Shown: positions 20,506 to 30,108, counted from the stretch's first letter. The stretch: 40,551 nt of DNA from Prevotella sp. (GCA_024681705.1 JAILAI010000014.1:1-40551), one strand, 5' to 3'. The notes: generated from the sequence alone by a model not told the origin. Numbers and translations are program-made.

Positions 20506-22453
20506 CAGTCACACCGACATCTATCTGTCCATCCTCAAGCGCTATTGGGGCTACGACAGTTTCAGGGGGGTGCAGCGCGACATCATCGAGAGCATCGGTG
20601 AAGGGCGCGACACCCTCGGACTCATGCCCACTGGTGGAGGCAAGAGCATTACCTTCCAAGTGCCAGCACTCGCTCTCGACGGCGTCTGTATCGTCATCAC
20701 CCCGCTTATAGCCCTCATGAAGGACCAGGTGGCCCACCTGAGGCAACGCAACATCCGCGCAGCTGCCATCTATGGCAGCATGTCGCGCGACGACATCATA
20801 CAAACGCTCGAGAACGCTATCTTCGGAGGCATCAAGATTCTCTATGTATCACCCGAGCGACTTGCCTCCGACCTTTTCCAGAAGAAGCTTAGCCACATGA
20901 ACATCAGCTTCGTCACCGTAGACGAGGCCCACTGCATCTCACAATGGGGCTACGACTTCAGACCAGCCTACCTCGAGATTGCCAACATCCGCAAATTGCT
21001 CGCCAACAGCGTCCAGCGCCGTCAGTCGGGCAACACCTCACCCATCCCCATTCTCGCCCTCACTGCTACCGCTACGCCCAAGGTGGTTGACGACATTCAG
21101 GAACGCCTACTCTTTGAGCAGAAGAACGTCTTCAGCATGAGTTTCGAGCGAAGCAATCTCGCCTATGTCGTGCGGACCACCGACGACAAACTCGGTCAAC
21201 TCACCCATATCCTCAGTAGTGTCAGCGGCAGCGCCATTGTCTACGTGCGTAGCCGTCGCAAGACCAAAGAAATTGCCGACCACCTTAACAAACTCGGTTT
21301 CAACGCTCTGGCCTATCACGCCGGACTCGACAGCGTCTCACGCGACGAGCGGCAACAGTTCTGGCACGAAGACCACGTACGCATCATGGTGGCCACCAAT
21401 GCCTTCGGTATGGGTATCGACAAGCCCGACGTGCGCCTCGTCATACACATGGACTGTCCCGACTCCCTCGAAGCCTACTTCCAGGAAGCTGGTCGTGCTG
21501 GTCGCGACGGCAACAAGTCCTATGCCGTGCTCCTCTACAACCACAGCGACGATTTGAAACTCAAAAAGCGCATCGCCGACAACTTCCCCGACAAAGACTA
21601 CATCCGACGTGTCTACGACTCCCTCGCCTACTTCTACCAGATTGGTGTCGGTAGCGGCTATGGTCACGCCTTCCAGTTCAACATCGACCTCTTCTGCCAC
21701 AACTTCCACCTGTTCCCCTTACAAGTGAATGCTGCGCTGATGATACTCATGCGCGCCGGCTATATCGACTACGACGAGGAGCGCGACACACAGGCTCGCG
21801 TACACTTCCTCATCACCCGCGACAAGCTCTATTTGCTCGACCATCTGTCGCCCAACGAGAACAACGTCATCACCGCTCTGCTACGCAACTATGGCGGCCT
21901 CTTCTCCGATTACGCCTACATCGACCTACCTTTTCTGGCCAAGCAGGCCAACCTGAAAAACCAGCAGCAGGTGTACATGATTCTGAAGAACCTCTCCGAA
22001 CGCCGCATCATCAGTTTCATCCCGCAACAGAAGATACCCTATATCACCTATACACAAAGCCGCGAAGACGGCGAGCGACTGATCATCTCCCCTGCCGTCT
22101 ACGAAGAGCGAAAGGCACAATTCACCGAACGCATCGAGCAGATGATAAGCTATGCTAATAATGATCACATCTGCCGAAGCCGACAACTGTTAAGGTATTT
22201 CGGAGAAACGCGTTCCACCGATTGCGGTCAGTGCGATGTTTGTCTGAACCATCGGGAGGACGACAGGACGCAGGCCCAATTAGACCGTATCTGCCAGCAC
22301 ATACTCGATCTGCTGGCCGACAAGCTACCACACAACGTTACCGAACTCGAAGCCCTGCCCTTCTCCACCGAACAAATCAGCACTGCTTTAAAACATCTTG
22401 TCAACGAGGAGCATATTCGGGTTCAAGGTAGCCGGATGTGGATTGATACGTAG
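20420..22453 (+). CDS. recQ: ATP-dependent DNA helicase RecQ
   Basis: LMPTGGGKSITFQVPAL (Walker A), VDEAHCISQWGYDFR, QEAGRAGRDG, zinc-binding Cys set. True start uncertain: ATG 20420 or TTG 20474, both overlapping recJ. Confidence 0.95.
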   Translation: MPTLLKTTSTSTTTCSCKLKTSDPQKKSSSHTDIYLSILKRYWGYDSFRGVQRDIIESIGEGRDTLGLMPTGGGKSITFQVPALALDGVCIVITPLIALMKDQVAHLRQRNIRAAAIYGSMSRDDIIQTLENAIFGGIKILYVSPERLASDLFQKKLSHMNISFVTVDEAHCISQWGYDFRPAYLEIANIRKLLANSVQRRQSGNTSPIPILALTATATPKVVDDIQERLLFEQKNVFSMSFERSNLAYVVRTTDDKLGQLTHILSSVSGSAIVYVRSRRKTKEIADHLNKLGFNALAYHAGLDSVSRDERQQFWHEDHVRIMVATNAFGMGIDKPDVRLVIHMDCPDSLEAYFQEAGRAGRDGNKSYAVLLYNHSDDLKLKKRIADNFPDKDYIRRVYDSLAYFYQIGVGSGYGHAFQFNIDLFCHNFHLFPLQVNAALMILMRAGYIDYDEERDTQARVHFLITRDKLYLLDHLSPNENNVITALLRNYGGLFSDYAYIDLPFLAKQANLKNQQQVYMILKNLSERRIISFIPQQKIPYITYTQSREDGERLIISPAVYEERKAQFTERIEQMISYANNDHICRSRQLLRYFGETRSTDCGQCDVCLNHREDDRTQAQLDRICQHILDLLADKLPHNVTELEALPFSTEQISTALKHLVNEEHIRVQGSRMWIDT

Positions 22454-22527
22454 GTAAAGACGAAAGCACAAAACAGAAACACGACCCAAACAAATTGACA
22501 CTTAATCCATACATTATATATATCGTC

Positions 22528-22989
22528 AGTTCGACGAAAGCAACATGTAATAAGTCTTTATCTGAAAAAGACCTACCGACCTACCATGACCACACTCAAA
22601 TGCCCATCTACAAAGGGTTTGAGCGATGGTAGGTCTTTTCCCAACACCTACCATACACCTACCATAGACCTACCATCGTTCAAACCTTTTGATGGTGGGT
22701 ATTTGTGAGTGATTATGGTAGGTATTAAACGCAAATGTAGTGAAAAAAGATGTAGATTCTATCTTAATCTTCGTAACGAGAGTTCGACGAAGCCATCATG
22801 GAATAAGTATTCTTCTCGGAAAGACCTAACAAAACAACCAAAACTTCTCGCTAGCGCTTATAAATAAAGGACAAGCGTCTATGGTAGATTCATGGTAGGT
22901 CTATGGTAGGTGTTGACGAAAGACCTACCATTGCTCAAACCCTTTGTAGATGGGCGTTTGAGAGGGGTCATGGTAGGTCGGTAGGTCTT
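22528..22989. repeat. Duplicated palindromic ACCTACCAT-rich element
   Basis: Long inverted repeat 22568-22677 versus about 22876-22989. AGTTCGACGAA at 22528 and 22780 and GGTAGGTMTTAAACGCA at the two 3' ends mark two units. About ten copies of CCTACCAT/ATGGTAGG. Confidence 0.88.
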
Positions 22990-23033
22990 AAACGCATTTT
23001 ATATAAAATATAAATTCTAGTTCCTAATCAATA

Positions 23034-23110
23034 TAAAGCATTGCTTTCGATACTCGAGATCACTGCTTTCCATGATCTAAAGCGTCGCTTTGCATGAGTA
23101 AAAGCGGCAA
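23034..23110. repeat. AAAGCnnnGCTTT palindrome cluster
   Basis: AAAGCATTGCTTT...GCTTTCCATGATC...TAAAGCGTCGCTTTGCATGA. Confidence 0.5.
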
Positions 23111-23161
23111 GATATTCACACATTTCATTAAAATAAAACACAATCAAAACGAAGAAGAATA

Positions 23162-23269
23162 ATGAAGAATGAATATTGGATTCTATGCAAGCGCAAGGGT
23201 TGTCAGGACTTGGTGATAGACATCTACGACCCAGAATACATGAATCAGACCACAACTGGTTGCATTTAA
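23162..23269 (+). CDS. Possible small ORF (35 aa, MKNEYWILCKRKGCQDLVIDIYDPEYMNQTTTGCI)
   Basis: ATG-to-TAA ORF below the track size limit. No clear RBS or conservation evidence; may be a remnant. Confidence 0.2.
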   Translation: MKNEYWILCKRKGCQDLVIDIYDPEYMNQTTTGCI

Positions 23270-23397
23270 CAATGAGTCTTTTGATGTGACGCAACGCAAA
23301 CACGACTATGAACTATGAATTATGCACTATGAACCATAGAAGTGAACTATGAATTAGGCAACCTATAATCCTAATTATCTATAAAAATGAAAGAATA

Positions 23398-23429
23398 TTT
23401 GGCCATCTCGTTACAAATTGCTAACTTTG
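23398..23429 (+). promoter_or_regulatory. Bacteroidetes-type promoter for ilvC
   Basis: TTTG (23398-23401), 20 bp, TAACTTTG (23422-23429). Confidence 0.75.
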
Positions 23430-23435
23430 CAGCCA

Positions 23436-23563
23436 CATTTAATCGTTAACCCCTCGTCGTGCCCTCGAGCAGGGTGTGAGTGGACCAACAAGACGACGGT
23501 TCTCGGGTAGGACTGGCATGGTTCAAAGGGATAAGTATAACAATTTAAAACATTAAACGCTTT
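23436..23563 (+). promoter_or_regulatory. Structured ilvC 5' leader (candidate attenuator or cis-regulatory RNA)
   Basis: CGTCGT (23455) pairs with ACGACG (23493), enclosing CCCT-CGAGC-AGGG; ~125 nt non-coding leader. Confidence 0.35.
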
Positions 23564-24607
23564 ATGGCAGAAATGAATTTTGGTGGCGTTGTAGAAACTG
23601 TGGTCACCAGTAAGGAATTCTCATTGGAAAAGGCACGCGAAGTGCTGAAAAACGAAACAATCGCAGTGATTGGTTATGGTATTCAGGGTCCTGGTCAGGC
23701 TTGCAACCTGCGCGACAATGGCTTCAACGTCATCGTTGGACAGCGTCAGGGAAAGACCTATGACAAAGCTGTTGCCGACGGCTGGGTGCCTGGCAAGACG
23801 CTCTTCTCTATCGAAGAGGCCGCAGAGAAAGGTACCATTGTATGCATGCTGCTCTCTGATGCTGGTCAGATTCAGGTATGGCCGAACATCAAGAAATATC
23901 TTACCCCCGGTAAGACCCTTTACTATTCACATGGCTTCGCCATCAACTGGAGCGACCGCACCGGCGTTGTTCCTCCCAAGGACATCGACGTTATCCTCGT
24001 AGCTCCGAAGGGTTCTGGCACCAGCCTCCGCACCATGTTCTGCGAAGGTCGCGGTCTGAACTGCTCGTATGCCGTCTATCAGGACGCCAGCGGTAAGGCT
24101 GAGGAGAAGACGCTCGCCTTCGGTATCGGTATCGGTGCTGGCTACCTCTTCAAGACCACCTTCGAGCGTGAGGCCACTAGCGACCTCACCGGTGAGCGCG
24201 GTTCACTGATGGGTGCCATCCAGGGACTGTTGCTGGCTCAGTACGAAGTGCTGCGCGAGAACGGCCACTCACCTTCGGAAGCTTTCAACGAGACCGTTGA
24301 GGAGCTCACCCAGAGCCTTGGCCCGCTCTTCGGCGCCAAAGGTATGGACTGGATGTATGCTAACTGCTCTACCACCGCTCAGCGTGGCGCCCTCGACTGG
24401 GCTCCCCGTTTCCACGATGCCATCAAGCCCGTTATGCAACAGCTCTACGAGAGTGTAAAGTGCGGCAACGAGGCTCAGATCAGCATCGATTCCAACTCGA
24501 AGCCCGACTATCGTGCCGGTCTGGAGAAGGAACTCGAGGCCATGCGTAATCAGGAGATGTGGCAGGCAGGTGCTGTTGTACGTCAGCTGCGTCCTGAGAA
24601 CAATTGA
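23564..24607 (+). CDS. ilvC: Ketol-acid reductoisomerase
   Basis: VIGYGIQGPGQACNLRDNG, VAPKGSGTSLR, domain motifs of KARI. Confidence 0.97.
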   Translation: MAEMNFGGVVETVVTSKEFSLEKAREVLKNETIAVIGYGIQGPGQACNLRDNGFNVIVGQRQGKTYDKAVADGWVPGKTLFSIEEAAEKGTIVCMLLSDAGQIQVWPNIKKYLTPGKTLYYSHGFAINWSDRTGVVPPKDIDVILVAPKGSGTSLRTMFCEGRGLNCSYAVYQDASGKAEEKTLAFGIGIGAGYLFKTTFEREATSDLTGERGSLMGAIQGLLLAQYEVLRENGHSPSEAFNETVEELTQSLGPLFGAKGMDWMYANCSTTAQRGALDWAPRFHDAIKPVMQQLYESVKCGNEAQISIDSNSKPDYRAGLEKELEAMRNQEMWQAGAVVRQLRPENN

Positions 24608-24633
24608 TACTCTTCTTAAATCACCTTACATAA

Positions 24634-24675
24634 TGAAAGTGCTGCGCCGAGATACTCGCGCAGCACTTTCTTTTT
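24634..24675 (+). terminator. Rho-independent terminator of ilvC
   Basis: GAAAGTGCTGCGC/GCGCAGCACTTTC perfect 13 bp stem followed by TTTTTT. Confidence 0.9.
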
Positions 24676-24729
24676 TGTCTCCTTACTTTGTCGTGCATTC
24701 GAACGAAGCCGACCTCTCAGTTATTGGCC

Positions 24730-25470
24730 TCAGACGAAAAGGACCTTGCTTCGCACCACCTCTACGTCGCCGTCCTTACAAATGCGAACGCAGAACTCGT
24801 TATCACCGGTCTGCTCACGATAGAAGCTGAGGTGGTCACCTTGATGGCATTCGGCCACGTAGGCAATGTCAAAGCGACGGATTCGATGCGTGCGGTACCA
24901 GTCGATAGACCACAGGTCAAGCACGTGTTCGATGTATTTCACGGAGTTGATGTGACCGTTGATGTCGACATCGTTGTAGTAGGTGTCGATGGTGCGCACA
25001 AGGGTTGCCTGGTCGTCCATCTTCACTCGTGTGAGCTTCGACATGGGATTGATGGTGTCCTTCTCCACCCAATTCATCAGTTCGCCATCGCGGATATCGA
25101 GAATGTTGCAAGGCTGACGCGTCTCTGTATCAATCATCGCCCAGATGCTACGGCCGTAGCCGTAGACTTTCCCGTTGTCGTCGGTGATGCGGAAGTTACG
25201 GTTGGTGAAATAGCGCATGACGCTCTCCACCCATGTGTCTACGGTGAAGCGGGTGTACATCTCGGGCATCTCATCCACCTCGATGGCAAGACGCGAGAGC
25301 ACCCATGCACGGTTGTTGGCCAACAGCCATCCCATTCCGAATCCTCGGTCGGTGCTATGGAAGTCGGCGGCATTGAGCAGATGGTTGCCCAGATGTCCCA
25401 TGAACAAACGCTGGCTGAAGTCGCAATGAAACGGTTCGGCCAGAAACTTATATTTACCTACTTTATCCAT
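24730..25470 (-). CDS. Acyl-ACP thioesterase family protein
   Basis: MDKVGKYKFLAEPFHCDFSQRLFMGHLGNHLLNAADFHS...VDINGHINSVKYIEHVLD, acyl-ACP thioesterase hot-dog folds; commonly sits in Bacteroidales ilv clusters. Confidence 0.9.
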   Translation of the reverse strand: MDKVGKYKFLAEPFHCDFSQRLFMGHLGNHLLNAADFHSTDRGFGMGWLLANNRAWVLSRLAIEVDEMPEMYTRFTVDTWVESVMRYFTNRNFRITDDNGKVYGYGRSIWAMIDTETRQPCNILDIRDGELMNWVEKDTINPMSKLTRVKMDDQATLVRTIDTYYNDVDINGHINSVKYIEHVLDLWSIDWYRTHRIRRFDIAYVAECHQGDHLSFYREQTGDNEFCVRICKDGDVEVVRSKVLFV

Positions 25471-25557
25471 TGGTCGATGTGTAAAAATAAGGATGTCTGA
25501 AGCGACGGACTCGCCGCCCAGAGTTAATTGTAGAGGCCGACGCCCGATGACGGACGA

Positions 25558-26109
25558 CTATGCCTGCTCTGCGTGTTTCTTCTCCTGCTTCTCGAGGAAA
25601 TCGGTCACCTGCTCTACGGTGCTACGCGTCACGGCGACACGTCCCGAACGGGTGTACTGAAGCACACAATGGTACTTGTCGAGAGCATAATAGAGATTGG
25701 TAATCTCGTCGGTCAGTCCGCCCAACATCACGGTGATATACGTAGGGTTCACCTCCATGATATGTCCGTCGACAAGACGGATGATACGGGAGATTTCGGG
25801 GTTGTCGAGAACGATGGGCGTGGACAGCTTATAAAGGGCCACCTCACGGATGAAGAGCTGGTCGTCGGTATAGTAACTGGCCTTGATGACATCGATTTTC
25901 TTCTCTATCTGCTTGGTAATCTTGATAATCTGGTCTTCGTTGCTCCAGGCGGTGATGGTGTATTTGTGCACACCGGGAATGCTCGACGCCGACACATTCA
26001 GGCTCTCGATGTTGACCTGACGGCGGGTGAACACGGCTGTTATCTGATTCAGGATACCGGCGAGGTTCTCTGAATATACGAGGAGGGTGTAGAATGTTTT
26101 TTCTTCCAT
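25558..26109 (-). CDS. ilvN: Acetolactate synthase small subunit
   Basis: MEEKTFYTLLVYSENLAGILNQITAVFTRRQVNIESLNVS is an ACT domain. The track start at 26388 over-extends into ilvB. Confidence 0.92.
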   Translation of the reverse strand: MEEKTFYTLLVYSENLAGILNQITAVFTRRQVNIESLNVSASSIPGVHKYTITAWSNEDQIIKITKQIEKKIDVIKASYYTDDQLFIREVALYKLSTPIVLDNPEISRIIRLVDGHIMEVNPTYITVMLGGLTDEITNLYYALDKYHCVLQYTRSGRVAVTRSTVEQVTDFLEKQEKKHAEQA

Positions 26110-26135
26110 AACCTTGTTTTCCAATACTGCATCCA

Positions 26136-27842
26136 TTAAATATCCAACTGCATTTCGTCGACACTCTTTCCCGGAGGTGTCATGGGCAGCACATCGTCGT
26201 CTTCCTTGATGGCGCACTCCAGCAGGAATGGGCCCTTGGTGCTGAGCATGCGCTCGACGGCAGCCTTCAAATCTTTGCGATCGACAACGACGGCATAGGG
26301 AATGCCATAGCCTTGGGAGATGAGTTCGTAGCAGGGATTCATCATCTTCGTGAACGACTTGCGACGCTCCCAGAACATATCTTGCCACTGGCGCACATTG
26401 CCCAGATAGTTATTGTTCAGGATGACCATCTTCACTGGCGCCTGCTGTTCCATGATGGTGCCCAGTTCCTGGATGTTCATCTGGAAACCACCGTCGCCCG
26501 AGAAGCAGACGACGAGACGGCCGGGAGCGCCAAAGGTAGCACCAACGGCGGCGGGAACACCAAAGCCCATCGTGCCAAGACCACCACTGGTGACAACCGA
26601 GCGCGGCTGGTTGAAATAGGAATAGCGGGTAGAGAACAGCTGGTTCTGTCCGACATCGGTGACGGTGATGTTCTGTCCGTCGGTAGCCTGCGCAACGGCA
26701 TCGACGACCTCACCCATAAGAAGGGGGCCGGAGGTGGGATGCAAGGCGGGCTTGATGACGCGTTCGAACTCTTTCTCGGCCAGCGGCTTGAACGACTCGC
26801 GCCAAGCACTATGGTCTCGCTCCTGAAGCAGCTGGGTGATGGCTGGCAACGATGCCTTGCAATCGCCTATGACAGCCACATCGGCCACGATGTTCTTATT
26901 GATTTCCGACTTGTCGATGTCCAAATGAATAATCTTAGCCTGACGTGCATACGTCTTCACATTACCCGTCACGCGGTCGCTGAAGCGCATGCCGATGGCG
27001 ATAAGCACGTCGCACTCCTGCTCCTTGATGTTAGGCGCATAGTTGCCGTGCATGCCGAGCATACCTACATTGAGCGGATGGTTCGACGGCAGTGCGGAGA
27101 GTCCAAGCATGGTGCGTCCGGCGGGGATGCCAGCCTTCTCGAGGAACGTCTTCAGTTCTTCCTGGGCGTTGCCCAGTTCCACACCCTGACCAACGAGGGC
27201 CAGCGGACGCTCGGCGTTGTTAATAAGGCGTGCTGCCTCGGTTACGGCCTTGTCGTCGAGTTCGGGATAGGCCACATAGCTGCGCACGAAGTCCACCTTC
27301 TCTGGTTCGAACTCCACCATCTCCACCTGAGCGTTGCGCGGGAAGTCGAGCACTACAGGACCGGGTCGGCCACTACGGGCGATATAGAACGCACGGCTGA
27401 CGGCCCAAGCGATGTCACCGGCATGTCTGATCTGATAGCTCCACTTCGATATCGGTTGGGCCACACCTACGAGGTCGACCTCCTGAAAGGCATCGGTGCC
27501 AAGTACGGCGGTGCTCACCTGTCCGGCGATGACGACAATGGGCGTAGAGTCCATCATTGCGTCAGCGATGCCCGTAAGCGTATTGGTGGCTCCGGGACCA
27601 CTCGTGACGATGCAGACGCCCACATCACCGCTGACGCGTGCAAAACCTTCGGCAGCATGCGTGGCGGCCTGTTCGTGTCGCACGAGAATGTGGTTGAACG
27701 TCTTTTTCTCACCTCGCGTATATTGATACAGTGCGTCGTAGACGGGCATAATGCTACCGCCGGGATAGCCGAAGATGGTCTTCACATTCTCAGCTTTCAG
27801 GGCCCGCATCAGCGCTTCAGATCCAGTTATCTTTTCTTTCAT
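26136..27842 (-). CDS. ilvB: Acetolactate synthase large subunit
   Basis: TPP-enzyme motifs: FGYPGGSIMPVYDAL, HEQAATHAAEGFAR, CFSGDGGFQMNIQEL. Confidence 0.97.
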   Translation of the reverse strand: MKEKITGSEALMRALKAENVKTIFGYPGGSIMPVYDALYQYTRGEKKTFNHILVRHEQAATHAAEGFARVSGDVGVCIVTSGPGATNTLTGIADAMMDSTPIVVIAGQVSTAVLGTDAFQEVDLVGVAQPISKWSYQIRHAGDIAWAVSRAFYIARSGRPGPVVLDFPRNAQVEMVEFEPEKVDFVRSYVAYPELDDKAVTEAARLINNAERPLALVGQGVELGNAQEELKTFLEKAGIPAGRTMLGLSALPSNHPLNVGMLGMHGNYAPNIKEQECDVLIAIGMRFSDRVTGNVKTYARQAKIIHLDIDKSEINKNIVADVAVIGDCKASLPAITQLLQERDHSAWRESFKPLAEKEFERVIKPALHPTSGPLLMGEVVDAVAQATDGQNITVTDVGQNQLFSTRYSYFNQPRSVVTSGGLGTMGFGVPAAVGATFGAPGRLVVCFSGDGGFQMNIQELGTIMEQQAPVKMVILNNNYLGNVRQWQDMFWERRKSFTKMMNPCYELISQGYGIPYAVVVDRKDLKAAVERMLSTKGPFLLECAIKEDDDVLPMTPPGKSVDEMQLDI

Positions 27843-28001
27843 TCTGATAGTTTTTCCTTGAAATTGGGTGCAAAGTTATTAAAAATCCCGCACCAAACAA
27901 AAGGATTTGTTACATTTTTACTTATTGGGCGAGTGGCTCGATACCACTACTCTATGATTGTCGTCACGTCTATGGGTGTCTGACACAACGACGTCCGGGA
28001 A

Positions 28002-29786
28002 CTATTCGATGACGCGAATGCCACCCTTGTCGGCACTCGACACGCTCTGCGCGTAGGCACGCAACGCCTTCGACACCACGCGATTACGCTTCAGGGGCTG
28101 TTGCGGCCGTGCGGCTAGCTCGTCGTCGGATAGTTTCACGCTGATAGAGCGCGAGGGGATGTCGATGACGATGATGTCGCCGTCCTTTATCTTTCCGATG
28201 TTTCCACCTGCGGCAGCCTCGGGCGAGATATGTCCGATGGAGAGGCCACTGGTGCCGCCCGAGAAGCGACCGTCGGTGATCAGTGCACACTCCTTGCCCA
28301 AATGCATCGACTTGATGTAGCTCGTGGGATAGAGCATCTCCTGCATACCCGGACCACCCTTCGGACCTTCGTGGGTGATGACCACACAATCGCCGCTCTT
28401 TACACGTCCACCGAGTATGCCCTCGCAGGCATCTTCTTGAGAGTCGAACACCACGGCCGGTCCTTCGAAATGCCACAATGCCTCGTCGACGCCTGCCGTC
28501 TTCACCACGCAACCGTCCTGAGCAATGTTGCCGAAGAGTACGGCCAGTCCGCCATCCTTCGTGTAGGCATGCTCGATGTCGCGGATGCACCCAGCCGTGC
28601 GGTCGGTGTCCAACGTTTCATAGCGCTCGCTCTGCGAACCCATCTTCGTCGAGAAGCGGTTGCCCGGAGCACAATGATAGATGTCGGGATCGGCGGCTAT
28701 ATCGTATTTGGCCATCGCTTCGCCCAACGTCATACCGTCGACACGAATGGCTGAGCCGTCGATGAGACCGCCCTTGTTGAGTTCGTTCAGGATGCCGAGA
28801 ATACCACCTGCGCGGTTGCACTCCTGAACACTGTATTTCTGAGTGTTCGGGGCCAGTTTGCAGAGACAAGGCGTCTTGCGCGAGAGTTGGTCGATGTCGT
28901 TCATCGTGAAGTCCACACCACCCTCCTGAGCTACAGCCAGCAGGTGAAGCACGGTGTTGGTACTTCCGCCCATGGCGATGTCAAGCGTCATTGCGTTGAG
29001 GAATGCCTGACGAGTGGCTACCGAACGCGGCAGAACACTGTCATCGCCATCTTCGTAGTAAGCCATCGCATTCTTCACAACCTGACGAGCCGCACGCTTG
29101 AACAACTCGATGCGCTCAGCATGTGTGGCCAAAATGGTACCATTGCCAGGCAACGAAAGACCGATAGCCTCGGTGAGCGAATTCATGGAGTTGGCGGTGA
29201 ACATTCCCGAGCACGAACCGCATCCCGGACAGGCACACTTCTCAATCTCCGTGATCTCCTCGTCGCTGACGCTGGGGTCAGCACCCTTCACCATCGCCGT
29301 AATCAGGTCGGCATTCTCGCCGCGCCAACGTCCGGCCTCCATCGGTCCGCCCGATACGAACACCGTGGGGATGTTCAAGCGCATCGATGCCATCAGCATT
29401 CCCGGAGTCACCTTGTCACAGTTGGAGATGCAGATCATCGCGTCGGCCTTATGGGCGTTGACCATATACTCGACCGAGTCAGCAATGATGTCGCGCGAGG
29501 GCAGCGAATAGAGCATACCATCGTGACCCATGGCGATGCCGTCGTCGATGGCGATGGTGTTGAACTCTGCGGCATAGCAGCCCATCTTCTCAATCTCTTC
29601 GCGTACAATCTGTCCGATCTCGTGCAAGTGGGTGTGACCCGGCACGAACTGCGTGAACGAATTGACGACGGCAATGATTGGTTTGCCGAACTGCTCATGT
29701 TTCATTCCCGTGGCAACCCACAGGGCACGTGCGCCGGCCATGCGGCGACCCTCCGTACATACTGCACTTCTCAACTGGTGTTTCAT
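28002..29786 (-). CDS. ilvD: Dihydroxy-acid dehydratase
   Basis: 594 aa; [50 protein letters not shown]. Confidence 0.97.
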   Translation of the reverse strand: MKHQLRSAVCTEGRRMAGARALWVATGMKHEQFGKPIIAVVNSFTQFVPGHTHLHEIGQIVREEIEKMGCYAAEFNTIAIDDGIAMGHDGMLYSLPSRDIIADSVEYMVNAHKADAMICISNCDKVTPGMLMASMRLNIPTVFVSGGPMEAGRWRGENADLITAMVKGADPSVSDEEITEIEKCACPGCGSCSGMFTANSMNSLTEAIGLSLPGNGTILATHAERIELFKRAARQVVKNAMAYYEDGDDSVLPRSVATRQAFLNAMTLDIAMGGSTNTVLHLLAVAQEGGVDFTMNDIDQLSRKTPCLCKLAPNTQKYSVQECNRAGGILGILNELNKGGLIDGSAIRVDGMTLGEAMAKYDIAADPDIYHCAPGNRFSTKMGSQSERYETLDTDRTAGCIRDIEHAYTKDGGLAVLFGNIAQDGCVVKTAGVDEALWHFEGPAVVFDSQEDACEGILGGRVKSGDCVVITHEGPKGGPGMQEMLYPTSYIKSMHLGKECALITDGRFSGGTSGLSIGHISPEAAAGGNIGKIKDGDIIVIDIPSRSISVKLSDDELAARPQQPLKRNRVVSKALRAYAQSVSSADKGGIRVIE

Positions 29787-29916
29787 CTTTATATAAGTTT
29801 AAATCTTCTTTACTTAGAATAATGCATCTGCGCTCATCGTGCCTTCAACTGAATATATAATATGGTCCGCGCACGATGCAGGTTGCAAAGTTACGGATAA
29901 AAAATTGGATTTCAAA
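29787..29916 (-). promoter_or_regulatory. ilvD promoter and leader with mutually exclusive pairings
   Basis: Minus strand: TTTG-19-TAACTTTG (29886-29916). The leader contains CATCGTGC/GCACGATG (29871-29878 with 29835-29842) and a competing TGCATC/GATGCA pairing. Confidence 0.4.
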
Positions 29917-30045
29917 CATTTTTTAAGATAAAATGGGGAAACAGCTCGAAAATGTAACCGAAATCAACGACCGAAGATTCTCAGATTGCCCGTTTGCCAC
30001 ATCGCCGTTGGCATTCTGCTGAACGAAACGATTCGTAAGGGCAAT

Positions 30046-30108
30046 AAAAAATCTAGATTTTTTCCGTCGATTTCGCCAATTTCGAACAAAAAAATCTAGA
30101 TTTTTTTT
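30046..30108. repeat. TCTAGA-palindrome-bounded element, copy 2 (inverted relative to copy 1)
   Basis: AAAAAATCTAGATTTTTT (30046-30063) and AAAAAAATCTAGATTTTTTTT (30088-30108); TCTAGA centres 43 bp apart. Confidence 0.82.

Noticed and set aside
22528-22989. CRISPR or tRNA-like interpretation of the ACCTACCAT repeats
   Set aside because: Repeats occur in both orientations in palindromic arms without regular spacers, and no tRNA cloverleaf is evident.
23028-23303. 91-aa minus-strand ORF (MFALRHIKRL...SNALY)
   Set aside because: Its C-terminus is a translation of the AAAGC/GCTTT repeat cluster; likely spurious.
26313-27983. 556-aa plus-strand ORF
   Set aside because: Antisense to ilvB; composition typical of a shadow frame, no recognisable domain.
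28887-29822. 311-aa plus-strand ORF
   Set aside because: Antisense to ilvD, no protein-family features.
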